The notes under the pieces: generated by a model
What the model saw: only the letters and a program-made list of their open reading frames with translations
Told to the model about the DNA's origin: nothing
The model's database searches: none
In this document: one piece after another, positions 1 through 7,469 of the stretch
Layout: every line of letters begins with the position of its first letter
Position numbering within the stretch: position 1 is the stretch's first letter
Program-made: the position numbers and the translations under genes
Assembly (NCBI GenBank): GCA_946623775.1
Contig: CAMORJ010000025.1
Span: 1-16,817 of the forward strand
Direction of reading: 5' to 3'
DNA from: an uncultured Bacillota bacterium
Lineage (GTDB): Bacteria > Bacillota_I > Bacilli_A > RFN20 > CAG-826
Length of the DNA stretch: 16,817 nucleotides

Positions 1-2558
1 CCAAGTTCTGCAGCGGTCGCGGTAGCGTACACGGTCTTTTCGTGCGTGCTGCCGTTGAAGGTGTAGAGCAACTCGACTTGGATGAGGAAGTAGGCACAGT
101 CTTTGACGTTGCGCTTGACCATGTCGACTTGGGATTTGCCGATGGTGTAGTAGCAGGAGCCGTTGGCGACTTCGAAGGTCGGAGCGGATGCGTACCAGCC
201 GCTGTCGAAGCTGCCGTCCGCGCTTCCGAAGATACCGCCGTTCCTGGCGCTGAATTGAATCAGCAAACGTCCGTCATCATCGGTGATTTCCGGATAGTCG
301 ACGACGAGGGAGATGCCGCCTTTGCCATCGGGTTCGAGCCTGGCGTTGGAAGCGATTGGCTTGTTGACGCCGCCCACGACGACGGCCGAGGAGTTGGCTG
401 CGCTATAGAGGGCATCGTAGGACCAGCTCATGTCGTTGTAGACGACGGGATCGTCCATGTAGACCTTCTCGGTCGGATGGCCCCAGTTCAAGCAGAAGCC
501 CTGAGCCAAATCGTTGGAGCAGATGGTGTTCATGAACTCAAGCGGGTTGAGGACGTTGCCGGAGATGGCGCCTTCGGCGAAGTCGAATTCGCCATGGTCC
601 ATTCTGGTGTAGCAGTCGGTGTACTGGGTGCCGGCAACCTCGTTATTCCAAACGAGGGAGATGCCGTACTTGGCGCCGACGGCGTTGAAGTTGCCTTCGA
701 CATAGCCCTTGATGTAATCGCCGAGGTTGTCGATGGTGTCCTGATAACGCCAGAGGCAGCTGATTTCGTATTCGCTGTCGACTTCGAGGTCGCCTTGCTG
801 ATAGCCGTAGCGGATGGCCTGCTCGAAGGCGGCCTGCGCAACGGAGTCGCTGTGGCCGTATTCGTCGGATTCTTCGATGATTTCGGCGAGGACGGATTTG
901 CCTTGCTGGGTGTCGCGATACATCGCTTTTCCGTCAGGATCGAGAGAATAGGCGTCGGATAGGTAGGATAGAGCCGGGTTGCGGCCAGAGAGCCTGGAGA
1001 GCTCGGCGCGGTTGATGGAGTAGTAGACGCCATCGAGGAAGTAATCGTTGTGCATGAGCGGCTTGTTGTCCCAATACATGTTCTTGGCATGTTTGTAGAC
1101 GGTGCCGTTTTCGCCGAAGAAGTATTCCCATTCCTCTTCGGTGGTGGAGTTGATGTTGAGCTTCAAGACGGTCGAGCCCTTGGTGTGGTGGACGGTCGGC
1201 TTGTTGTAGTCGTTCTTGATTTCGGAAACAGGGATGGTGACTTCGTCAAGCTGGTTCTGCTTGAAGGCCTGATAGGCAGCCCTGTCGGAGTTCGCGCCTT
1301 CGAAGACGACTTCGGTGACACCGTCGAAATGATAGCGGTCGGCATCGTAGTAGAGGTCATTCTTCTTGTAGACGAGCTTGGCGCCGGTCTCCCAGTATTC
1401 GGGGATGTAAGCGCCGCAGGAGATGATGTTGTCCAGACCTTTGGTCCAGTCTTTGTCGGGCGAGGTGGCCTGCTTGCCGTAGTTGCCGGCGCCGCCGATG
1501 TCATCCAAGAATTCCTGAGGAACAGGGCTTAGAAGGGAGCCGGAAAGGCTGGTACGGGCGGAGTTGACGGTCTTCGCGGTGATGAAGGAGAAGTCGATTG
1601 CGCCTTCGGCTTCGTTGATTTTGATGCCGACGCCGAGGTTATCCCAGGTCGCCTGGCTCTTGTTGGAGCTGTAGATGTAATCGAGGACGCCAACGAAGCC
1701 AGAGGAGTCGTCGCCGAAGCCGGTCGCACGGGAGAAGTTGTTGTCGAACATCGCCTTGAACGGGGTGATGTAGTCCTGCAATTGGACATCGCGACCGCGA
1801 TATTTGCTGACCCACCTGGAGGTGTCGGGGACGTTGTATTTGATGCCATCCGCGCCGGTCTTAAGAGGAACCCTCCAGTGCTTGGAGGATTTGACGGTTG
1901 GATCGGTTTCGACTTCGAAGTGCTGATCCTCGCCTTCGCCGACTTTCTTAAGCATGATGGGCTCGGCTTGCTTTGCAAGGCCGGCGCCCCATTGGTAGTC
2001 GTCCTTGCTCTCGGTCATCTCGACTTCGTAGTAGGTGGCGGAAATCATAGAGGCACGATCGGCGACGTCAGCGCCGGTGGAATCCCAATAGTTGAAGGTT
2101 CCGGAGTCGACGGAAGTATAGCCGTGGAAGTAGCTCTTCCAGGCTTCGACCGATTCGTCGATCGGTCCATCGCACATGATGCCGGTGGGGTCGATTTCCG
2201 ATTCGCCGACGCCAAAGCCATAGTTGGTGATGTAGGTGTCGGATTTCAAGGTGATACGCTCAGAGAACCTCTCATAGGAGGCGTCATCATAGAGCGGGAT
2301 GCCTGCGAGATGGTTCTTAAGAGCATAGGATTCGAGCGTAGCAAGAATGTCGAGACGAGTCTCATATTCTTCGGTGGTGAAGTCGAATACACCATCGGCT
2401 AGCGGTTTGACGAGTCCGGGCTTTGGGTTAACCTGAGGCGCAGGCGGAGTGCTGTAGTCCCCGCCTTGTCCGCTGCTTTTGCCGCTTGGGGTGTCACCGC
2501 AAGAAGCAAGCGTCAACAATGATGCGAGGGCAAATGCAAACTTAGCTGTTCTTTTCAT
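1..2558 (-). CDS. oppA: Oligopeptide ABC transporter substrate-binding lipoprotein (OppA / SBP family 5), 3' end outside window
   Basis: The frame is open from ATG at 2558 to the window edge, giving 852 codons with no stop; the C-terminus is missing. The protein starts with a lipoprotein signal: KR, a hydrophobic stretch, and lipobox LASC with the lipid-bearing Cys at residue 20, followed by a Gly/Ser-rich linker. Family signs in order are a 'LSPVPQEF' segment (about 343-350), 'ISCGAYIPEYWE' (Cys381), a 'YYDADRY' segment, 'FKQNQLDEVTIP', and the 'YYSINRAEL...SGRNP' segment (INR at 515-517). These match the conserved core of SBP_bac_5 proteins, which capture peptides outside the cell and hand them to an OppBCDF permease. 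The landmarks sit later and the chain is longer than in a usual 540-600-residue OppA. The ribosome-binding site is GAAAGG about 10 bases before the ATG. The permease genes are not in the window. The family call is firm; peptide as substrate is inferred. Confidence 0.85.
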   Translation of the reverse strand, partial: MKRTAKFAFALASLLTLASCGDTPSGKSSGQGGDYSTPPAPQVNPKPGLVKPLADGVFDFTTEEYETRLDILATLESYALKNHLAGIPLYDDASYERFSERITLKSDTYITNYGFGVGESEIDPTGIMCDGPIDESVEAWKSYFHGYTSVDSGTFNYWDSTGADVADRASMISATYYEVEMTESKDDYQWGAGLAKQAEPIMLKKVGEGEDQHFEVETDPTVKSSKHWRVPLKTGADGIKYNVPDTSRWVSKYRGRDVQLQDYITPFKAMFDNNFSRATGFGDDSSGFVGVLDYIYSSNKSQATWDNLGVGIKINEAEGAIDFSFITAKTVNSARTSLSGSLLSPVPQEFLDDIGGAGNYGKQATSPDKDWTKGLDNIISCGAYIPEYWETGAKLVYKKNDLYYDADRYHFDGVTEVVFEGANSDRAAYQAFKQNQLDEVTIPVSEIKNDYNKPTVHHTKGSTVLKLNINSTTEEEWEYFFGENGTVYKHAKNMYWDNKPLMHNDYFLDGVYYSINRAELSRLSGRNPALSYLSDAYSLDPDGKAMYRDTQQGKSVLAEIIEESDEYGHSDSVAQAAFEQAIRYGYQQGDLEVDSEYEISCLWRYQDTIDNLGDYIKGYVEGNFNAVGAKYGISLVWNNEVAGTQYTDCYTRMDHGEFDFAEGAISGNVLNPLEFMNTICSNDLAQGFCLNWGHPTEKVYMDDPVVYNDMSWSYDALYSAANSSAVVVGGVNKPIASNARLEPDGKGGISLVVDYPEITDDDGRLLIQFSARNGGIFGSADGSFDSGWYASAPTFEVANGSCYYTIGKSQVDMVKRNVKDCAYFLIQVELLYTFNGSTHEKTVYATATAAEL

Positions 2559-2606
2559 AAGTGTCTGCCTTTCATTTCATCCGTCTCATACGAGCACGGT
2601 GCTAAA

Positions 2607-2635
2607 TATATAAATATAGGTACAAAAAATTGCAA
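2607..2635 (-). promoter_or_regulatory. Probable sigma-A promoter of the oppA-like gene
   Basis: Read on the minus strand, a -35 box TTGCAA (2635-2630) and a -10 box TATATA (2612-2607) are separated by exactly 17 bases. Transcription would start near 2600, about 42 bases before the ATG at 2558, which leaves room for the ribosome-binding site. The surrounding A/T-rich tract makes the exact -10 register slightly ambiguous. Confidence 0.6.
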
Positions 2636-2658
2636 CCCTTTTTGCGCGTATTTGAGAA

Positions 2659-2672
2659 TGATAACGCTTTAC
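2659..2672 (-). promoter_or_regulatory. CcpA/LacI-type operator (cre-like) upstream of oppA
   Basis: On the minus strand the site reads GTAAAGCGTTATCA, matching the cre consensus TGWAANCGNTNWCA at 12 of 14 positions, including the central CG and the 3' TCA. It lies 23 bases upstream of the -35 box, with its centre near -66 relative to the inferred start. Such an upstream position is typical of activation rather than of blocking. The match is to a loose consensus, so another LacI-family regulator is also possible. Confidence 0.45.
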
Positions 2673-2725
2673 CGCCGGCGAAATGATGATGGCCAAATGT
2701 TTATATTGACATATCTCGAAATGAA

Positions 2726-2784
2726 AATTGCCTCTTAGAAAAAGATGCAGGAGCACTGAAGAGGATCCTGACGAAAAGGCAATT
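2726..2784 (-). repeat. Imperfect inverted repeat, possible RNA structure or terminator of the DUF3899-like gene
   Basis: AATTGCCTCTT (2726-2736) and AAAAGGCAATT (2774-2784) pair over 11 positions. The one imperfect pair is C/A on the plus strand but a G-U wobble in minus-strand RNA, so the stem is complete only when transcribed leftwards. Inside it a second 5-bp hairpin forms from CAGGA (2748-2752) and TCCTG (2766-2770). In that direction the stem is followed by a moderately U-rich UUCAUUUC. It lies about 60 bases beyond the stop codon of the minus-strand gene ending at 2847, so it may be its terminator. The long two-part loop is unusual for a simple terminator. Confidence 0.45.
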
Positions 2785-2846
2785 CCTTTACCTTATTAAT
2801 ATATAGGAGAAAAACGTCTGAAACGATTCAAAAACCGATACACGTC

Positions 2847-3260
2847 TCAAGCGGTTTGGATAGATTGATTGAAAATCGCGGCGCAGACAATTCCTGCGAT
2901 AAGCATGATAGAAGCGATGATGAGGATGGGCCAGAAGAACAGTTTTTTCTTTTGCCTTTTCTCCTGCCTATTGACGGTGAAATCATAAGCGGTGGGGTAA
3001 CGTTTTTCGCTGCGCCTAGTGAATGATTCCCCCAAACGGTAGAACGCATATTCAACGACATCAAATGTGCCTAAGCGCCTGATGAGGACATAAAGCAAGG
3101 CCACGATATAGACCGCCCCAACGACAAAACTCGCATCGCTTGCACCGCGGAAAGTGAGGTCGCGGCGCAAGAAGAAAATAAGGCAGAATCCGCCGATCGC
3201 GATAACCGCAGCGATGACGGACAGAATGATCTTTTTGGCGATGGGGGTCAGGTTTTTCAT
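2847..3260 (-). CDS. Small two-helix membrane protein, DUF3899-like
   Basis: The protein has 137 residues from ATG at 3260. It begins MKNLTPIAKK, then has a first membrane helix (about residues 10-31), a charged stretch, a second hydrophobic stretch (about 44-61) running into 'RRLGTFDVVEYAFYRLGE', a long charged region rich in R/K/E, and a last helix near the C-terminus. Two early helices followed by a G-x-F-D segment recall DUF3899, a Firmicutes family of unknown function. The frame stays open upstream to an ATG at 3332, which would add 24 residues. I prefer 3260 because the extension holds a likely operator (3314-3327) and does not look like an N-terminus, but neither start has a clear ribosome-binding site. 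No function is claimed. Confidence 0.65.
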   Translation of the reverse strand: MKNLTPIAKKIILSVIAAVIAIGGFCLIFFLRRDLTFRGASDASFVVGAVYIVALLYVLIRRLGTFDVVEYAFYRLGESFTRRSEKRYPTAYDFTVNRQEKRQKKKLFFWPILIIASIMLIAGIVCAAIFNQSIQTA

Positions 3261-3313
3261 CGGCATAAGTCTATGTGCTTTGGTGGCCAAAGGCAAAGAA
3301 AAGGCGAAATTGA

Positions 3314-3327
3314 GGTAAACGCTTTCG
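3314..3327 (+). promoter_or_regulatory. CcpA/LacI-type operator (cre-like) upstream of the metalloprotease operon
   Basis: GGTAAACGCTTTCG matches the cre consensus TGWAANCGNTNWCA at 12 of 14 positions, and its reverse complement (CGAAAGCGTTTACC) does too. It ends 23 bases upstream of the -35 box TTGACG at 3351, the same gap as at the oppA promoter. It could also act on the divergent gene at 2847-3260. The identity of the regulator is inferred. Confidence 0.5.
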
Positions 3328-3350
3328 CGCATATATACGCAAATAAAGTA

Positions 3351-3382
3351 TTGACGATTTTCAAATTGAGTGTAGTTTTATA
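3351..3382 (+). promoter_or_regulatory. Probable promoter of the metalloprotease-lipoprotein operon
   Basis: A good -35 box TTGACG (3351-3356) is followed by A/T-rich -10 candidates: TAGTTT (3373-3378, spacing 16) or TTTTAT (3376-3381, spacing 19). The -10 is not ideal, so the promoter may need an activator. The ATG follows at 3410 behind a strong AAAGGAGG ribosome-binding site. Confidence 0.5.
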
Positions 3383-3409
3383 CGCAACCGCTATAAAGGA
3401 GGTATTTGA

Positions 3410-5470
3410 ATGATTAGAAAAAAGTCACTGTTGCTGGCGATGTCGAGCCTATTGGTGCTATCGATGGCGTCCTGTGGTGGCGATGGTCCTAACACTCCAA
3501 GTTCAAATGACTCAGCTGCCGGTTCTTGGGATTTCTCCCGCAACGAAAAGAACGGCAAGTACGTCGACTTGACCCTAGGTCATAGCAGAATTCCCGAAGG
3601 AACCAACTTCTACGATGGCTGCGCTCCGACAGTAACCTACGTCGATGGCGATCAAAGGGAAGACTACACGGAAGAAAAGAACAGAATCGTGTTCAGCGTC
3701 GTCTCCCGTACCGACGAAAGCATCACATACTCGGCAGGAGATGCGTTGCCCGCTGGTCAGTACTACGCCGAAGCGAAGGCTCCGTCGAAGAGCCGCTTCG
3801 ACCGCAAGCCGTTCGAAGTCGTCGCAGAAACCGTTGAGCAAGCAAGCGAAGGTCATGGCTATCACACCGTCACGCGTGAGTCTATGGCCGATGCCGCCGT
3901 CGGCAAACACGCCGCTCTTGGAGCATTGGGAGATGGAAAGTTCCCGTCTGTGGGCAATCCCAAGCTCATCGTCATCCCAGTCCAATTCACCAACGCCCAA
4001 TTCCCGGACGCCGCGAAGGCAAGGGAGGTTCTCTACCGCGCCTTCTTCGCTACCAATGAGGAATTAGGCGAGCACGAGTGGGAATCCCTAAGCTCTTACT
4101 ACCAAAAGTCTTCTTATGGGCTTCTCAACATCCGCGGCATGGAAGGATTCGATATGGGAATCAGCCCTGTCTACACCGCGAACGTCTCCACCGATCAATA
4201 CGAGCAAGGACAGGCTTCCGCCCATTCGATCATGGCGGATGCGGTCCAGTGGCTGGTTGCCAATCACGGCCTCAACCGCGCCGATTACGACGCGGATGGC
4301 GATGGCTATATCGACGGCGTCGAAATGGTTTACATCACCGATAAGCAGCCCCGTTCGTCCGAAGGCGATTCGACCTGGTGGAACTACACCAGCTGCTCGA
4401 GCACCTCGCCTAACAAAGCGAATCCGACCCCGCATCGTCTGTTCTGGTCCCGTTACGACTACGTCATGAACGCCTATTACAAAGGCGCCCCTGGCTACGA
4501 GAACCAAGACGTCGATGCCCACACCATCATCCACGAAACCGGACACATGATGGGCCTCAACGACTATTACTCCTATGCAAAGGAAGCTGAAAAGAAGGGG
4601 CCTGCCGGATGCGTCGACATGATGGACATGAACGTCGGCGACCACAACGCCTACTCCAAGATGATGTACAACTGGGTAGACGCAAAAGTCGTTGATGGAT
4701 CCAGCAAGAACTTCTCCATCACGCTGAATTCCTACACCGACACCGGCGACTTCTTGGTCCTAAGGGATACCAACGAAGACCCATGGAACGAGACCCCGTA
4801 TGACGAATACATGATTCTCGAGTACTACACTCCAACCGGCGTCAACGAGAAGGATTCCAAAGGCTATGGCGAATGGCAGTCCACCCAAGAGGGCAAGAAC
4901 TCCTATGGCCATGGCGGCACCTACGATCGTCCTGGTCTGATGGCCTTCCACGTCGACTCCCGCCTCGGAGCCACTTGGGGAACCTACGATAAGCAGACCA
5001 TGAGGACCACCCAGACGGGCAGGGGATACGTCGACGAGATCCGCGACGAGCCGGAATACAAGGAAGATGGAACCTACTTCTCCGCTTCCGTTGCCCCGCA
5101 TCAGAACACCCTCCACTCTGGCGATGGCCGTCAGTCGGTTGACTATGAAACCGGACAAGCCGGCGATTATTGCGAAATCCACGCCATCTTCTCCGGCGCC
5201 AACAACGGCCTTGATTCCACCAGCTACTATTCGACATTCGGCGAGCACGTCAACCTGTTTGGTCTAGAAGAGTATGGCCGCAAGCCATCCGACGACCCGA
5301 CCAAACCCGTCTATGGCGGCTCCACCTTCTCGAGGTACAAGCACCGCGAATGGTTCTTGAAAGACCTCAAATGGGACGACGGCTCCACCTGCACTTGGAC
5401 TTGGTCCGTCACTGCCCAAACCGACGATACCATTACGCTGCACTTCGTTGATAACAGCGCAATCAAATAA
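3410..5470 (+). CDS. Lipoprotein zinc metalloprotease, M6 / immune inhibitor A-like
   Basis: This 686-residue protein is anchored outside the membrane by a lipoprotein signal (lipobox SMASC, lipid Cys22, then a Gly/Pro/Ser linker). A pro- or accessory region fills roughly 40-180. The catalytic part holds the zinc motif HETGHMMGLND: His375 and His379 as ligands, Glu376 as the general base, and Asp385 as the third-ligand position, as in M6 peptidases, where HExxHxxGxxD replaces the metzincin final His. A Met-rich turn candidate (CVDMMDMN, 401-408) and a K-x-x-x-x-W-type segment (about 417-422) follow at the usual spacing. DADGDGYID (294-302) resembles an EF-hand-type calcium loop. A C-terminal region beyond 430 probably forms beta domains. 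The family normally cuts extracellular proteins. The gene heads an operon with the lipoprotein gene 17 bases downstream. Target proteins cannot be told. Confidence 0.88.
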   Translation: MIRKKSLLLAMSSLLVLSMASCGGDGPNTPSSNDSAAGSWDFSRNEKNGKYVDLTLGHSRIPEGTNFYDGCAPTVTYVDGDQREDYTEEKNRIVFSVVSRTDESITYSAGDALPAGQYYAEAKAPSKSRFDRKPFEVVAETVEQASEGHGYHTVTRESMADAAVGKHAALGALGDGKFPSVGNPKLIVIPVQFTNAQFPDAAKAREVLYRAFFATNEELGEHEWESLSSYYQKSSYGLLNIRGMEGFDMGISPVYTANVSTDQYEQGQASAHSIMADAVQWLVANHGLNRADYDADGDGYIDGVEMVYITDKQPRSSEGDSTWWNYTSCSSTSPNKANPTPHRLFWSRYDYVMNAYYKGAPGYENQDVDAHTIIHETGHMMGLNDYYSYAKEAEKKGPAGCVDMMDMNVGDHNAYSKMMYNWVDAKVVDGSSKNFSITLNSYTDTGDFLVLRDTNEDPWNETPYDEYMILEYYTPTGVNEKDSKGYGEWQSTQEGKNSYGHGGTYDRPGLMAFHVDSRLGATWGTYDKQTMRTTQTGRGYVDEIRDEPEYKEDGTYFSASVAPHQNTLHSGDGRQSVDYETGQAGDYCEIHAIFSGANNGLDSTSYYSTFGEHVNLFGLEEYGRKPSDDPTKPVYGGSTFSRYKHREWFLKDLKWDDGSTCTWTWSVTAQTDDTITLHFVDNSAIK

Positions 5471-5487
5471 AGAAAGGAAATAAAACA

Positions 5488-7359
5488 ATGAAAGCAAAAC
5501 GCAATTTGCTGATCGCCATCGCTTCTGTCCTTGCGGCCACCGGCATGGCATCTTGTGGTGAGCAACCCTCTACCACCCCAGCTTCTGGCAGCGCTTCTGT
5601 TCCTGGCGATTCTTCTGATTCCAGCATCTCCACCAGCCTCACTTATGCGATGCCTGTCATCTCCCGCGACGCTCCTAAGGAGGTCGCCGTCGGAGAGGAA
5701 ATCGACCTCGACAAATATGTCACCGTCGACGCCAATGGCGGCTACGAACTCAGCGTCGTCACCGGCGATGTCACCATCAATGGCCACAAGTTCGTCGCCA
5801 ATGCCCTCGGCACCGTCGAAATCAAGGTCCAATCCGGCACCTACAAGAAGATCTTCGAAACCAAGGCCGTCTCCGCCGAGAAGATCGCCTATGGCAAGAT
5901 CATCGACACCCTTGCAAACAATTACACCTGCAAAGTCTATGGCAACGACACCTACATGGGTTATGCCATGCACACAGACTACGGATGGCTCGCCGATTAT
6001 TCTGCGGCCGACTCGACTAGCAAGCCTGAAGGCTTAGCGCTCCTCTCCGACCAGAAGTGGTATTCCTTCAATTACGATGCCGAGACCCAGCAAGCCACTT
6101 TCCCGCCTCAGAGCCCTGTCGCGAACGGCGACCTCTACTTCCTCTCGATGGCGTTCACCCTTAATTCCTTGAACTTCGTCGATGCCTATGACGGCAACGG
6201 CGATGTGATCTTGGATAGGGTCGGCAATACGACCGTCACCACCGACGTCGGCATCGATCTCCACTATAACCGCAACGACGGAAGCGGAACCTACGCCGCC
6301 CTCGTCCTTTCCGGCCTTTCCTTCACCAGCGCCGACTTCGACACGTTCATCGTCTCCATGGATAAAGACGCCGATGGCGATGTCCTCATCTTCGACGGCG
6401 CCATCCGCCAAGTCAACGCCGACAAGAGCGTCACCTTCAAAACCGGCAAAACCGCCTATCGCTTCGAAATCTCCAAGATCGGCAAAACCGCTATCCCCAG
6501 CGTCCAGGCTTATATCGCTGCCGGAACCATCCCCGAACCGCTAGACATTTCTAAACTCTCCGCCAAGTTCGCTGCCATTAACCAGGCCAAGAACATGACG
6601 GTCACCTCCAGCTCTGGCTGGTTTGATGGCAGTGGCAATCCGGTCGCTGCACCGACCGTCGAGAATGGAAGCGTCGAGGATTATGGCTTCTGGGATTACA
6701 CCTCCGTCGCCAAATTCACCGAGCAGGGCGCTTCTTATGTCAACTCTGGCTCCAATATGCCCGGCGTGTATGAAATCGGCAAGAACCCGGCGGATGAGAA
6801 CTCTCCGTGGTACGTCTACTCCAAAAACGGCGAAGAAGCGGCCGAGACCATCGAAGTCACCAACGCCTCCTTCGACCTTTGGAATCTGTCTGGCATGCCC
6901 GACGTCACCGACGCCAGGCTCAGCAACATGAACGTTCAGGGTGTGAGCGAAGACGCCACTGGTTGGTATCGCGGCTATGATAAGACCGATCTCTATGACG
7001 ATATCTCTGCTGCCTATTCCGTCGATTTCTCCGATGAAGATAGCGGAAACATCCTCGTCGGCGGATCCGGCAACGCGACTTATAACTATGATGTCATCGT
7101 CGGCGCCATCAACGCCCCGGTCGACCTCCGTTACAACATGGATGCGGTCATGGGTGCCAACTACAAGTACTTCGACTTCTCCAACCTCTTCATCTTCGCC
7201 AACGGCGACTTCGGATTCGAATTCTCCATCAGGTGGGAGACCAATACCTACTTCTGCGTGTTCTCCAGAATCTCCGACATCGGAACCACCGTGCTTCCTG
7301 ATGACTTCATGGCGAACGCGGACTTCGAGAACACCACCGTCCCCGATTCCGGCAACTAA
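5488..7359 (+). CDS. Surface lipoprotein of unknown function with Ig-like N-terminus
   Basis: This 623-residue protein has a clear lipoprotein signal (MKAKRN, hydrophobic core, lipobox GMASC with Cys23) and a Ser/Thr/Pro-rich spacer to about 55. Residues 57-128 look like a bacterial Ig-like fold: 'VAVGEEIDLDKYV' followed by alternating strands ending in 'GTVEIKV'. I do not recognise the rest. It is rich in Tyr, Trp, Asp and Asn, as in many beta-rich surface proteins. Two acidic loops, DAYDGNGDVILD (232-243) and DKDADGDVLIFD (292-303), resemble calcium-binding motifs. There is no catalytic motif I can name. It is co-transcribed with the metalloprotease (17-base gap, AGAAAGGA ribosome-binding site, no terminator between), so it may bind or position the protease's substrate. 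That role is inference. Confidence 0.8.
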   Translation: MKAKRNLLIAIASVLAATGMASCGEQPSTTPASGSASVPGDSSDSSISTSLTYAMPVISRDAPKEVAVGEEIDLDKYVTVDANGGYELSVVTGDVTINGHKFVANALGTVEIKVQSGTYKKIFETKAVSAEKIAYGKIIDTLANNYTCKVYGNDTYMGYAMHTDYGWLADYSAADSTSKPEGLALLSDQKWYSFNYDAETQQATFPPQSPVANGDLYFLSMAFTLNSLNFVDAYDGNGDVILDRVGNTTVTTDVGIDLHYNRNDGSGTYAALVLSGLSFTSADFDTFIVSMDKDADGDVLIFDGAIRQVNADKSVTFKTGKTAYRFEISKIGKTAIPSVQAYIAAGTIPEPLDISKLSAKFAAINQAKNMTVTSSSGWFDGSGNPVAAPTVENGSVEDYGFWDYTSVAKFTEQGASYVNSGSNMPGVYEIGKNPADENSPWYVYSKNGEEAAETIEVTNASFDLWNLSGMPDVTDARLSNMNVQGVSEDATGWYRGYDKTDLYDDISAAYSVDFSDEDSGNILVGGSGNATYNYDVIVGAINAPVDLRYNMDAVMGANYKYFDFSNLFIFANGDFGFEFSIRWETNTYFCVFSRISDIGTTVLPDDFMANADFENTTVPDSGN

Positions 7360-7384
7360 GGAATTAAGCGAAACGCTCCTATTT

Positions 7385-7412
7385 GGCTCGTCCTTGCGAC
7401 GAGCCTTTCTTT
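7385..7412 (+). terminator. Rho-independent terminator of the metalloprotease-lipoprotein operon
   Basis: GGCTCGTC (7385-7392) and GACGAGCC (7398-7405) form a perfect 8-bp stem around a 5-base loop, followed directly by TTTCTTT. It starts 25 bases after the stop codon at 7359. Confidence 0.9.
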
Positions 7413-7420
7413 ATGCCTTT

Positions 7421-7450
7421 AAAAGAAAAGGCCAAGCGATGTGCTTGGCC
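7421..7450 (-). terminator. Rho-independent terminator of the mscS operon
   Basis: On the minus strand GGCCAAGC and GCTTGGCC (7450-7443 and 7437-7430) form a perfect 8-bp stem with a 5-base loop, followed by TTTTCTTTT. It lies 19 bases past the stop codon of the channel gene and faces the other operon's terminator. Confidence 0.9.
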
Positions 7451-7469
7451 AAGATAATGAAGACGTGTA

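Noticed and set aside
42..2402. Long plus-strand open frames (42-962, 1050-1532, 1782-2402)
   Set aside because: They run antisense to the oppA-like gene. The minus-strand frame gives a signal peptide, lipobox and family motifs, while the plus frames give low-complexity Val/Gly/Asp strings from codon bias.
2706..2734. Perfect TTGACA at 2706-2711 as a plus-strand promoter
   Set aside because: No -10 box lies 16-18 bases downstream (the sequence there is TGCCTC), and no plus-strand gene follows before 3410.
5311..5973. 220-residue minus-strand open frame across the metalloprotease/lipoprotein junction
   Set aside because: It lies opposite two good genes and has Asp/Gly/Val-rich antisense composition; no promoter or ribosome-binding site.
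7367..7377. AGCG-AAA-CGCT mini-hairpin just before the operon terminator
   Set aside because: Only four base pairs, directly next to a much stronger terminator; likely chance.
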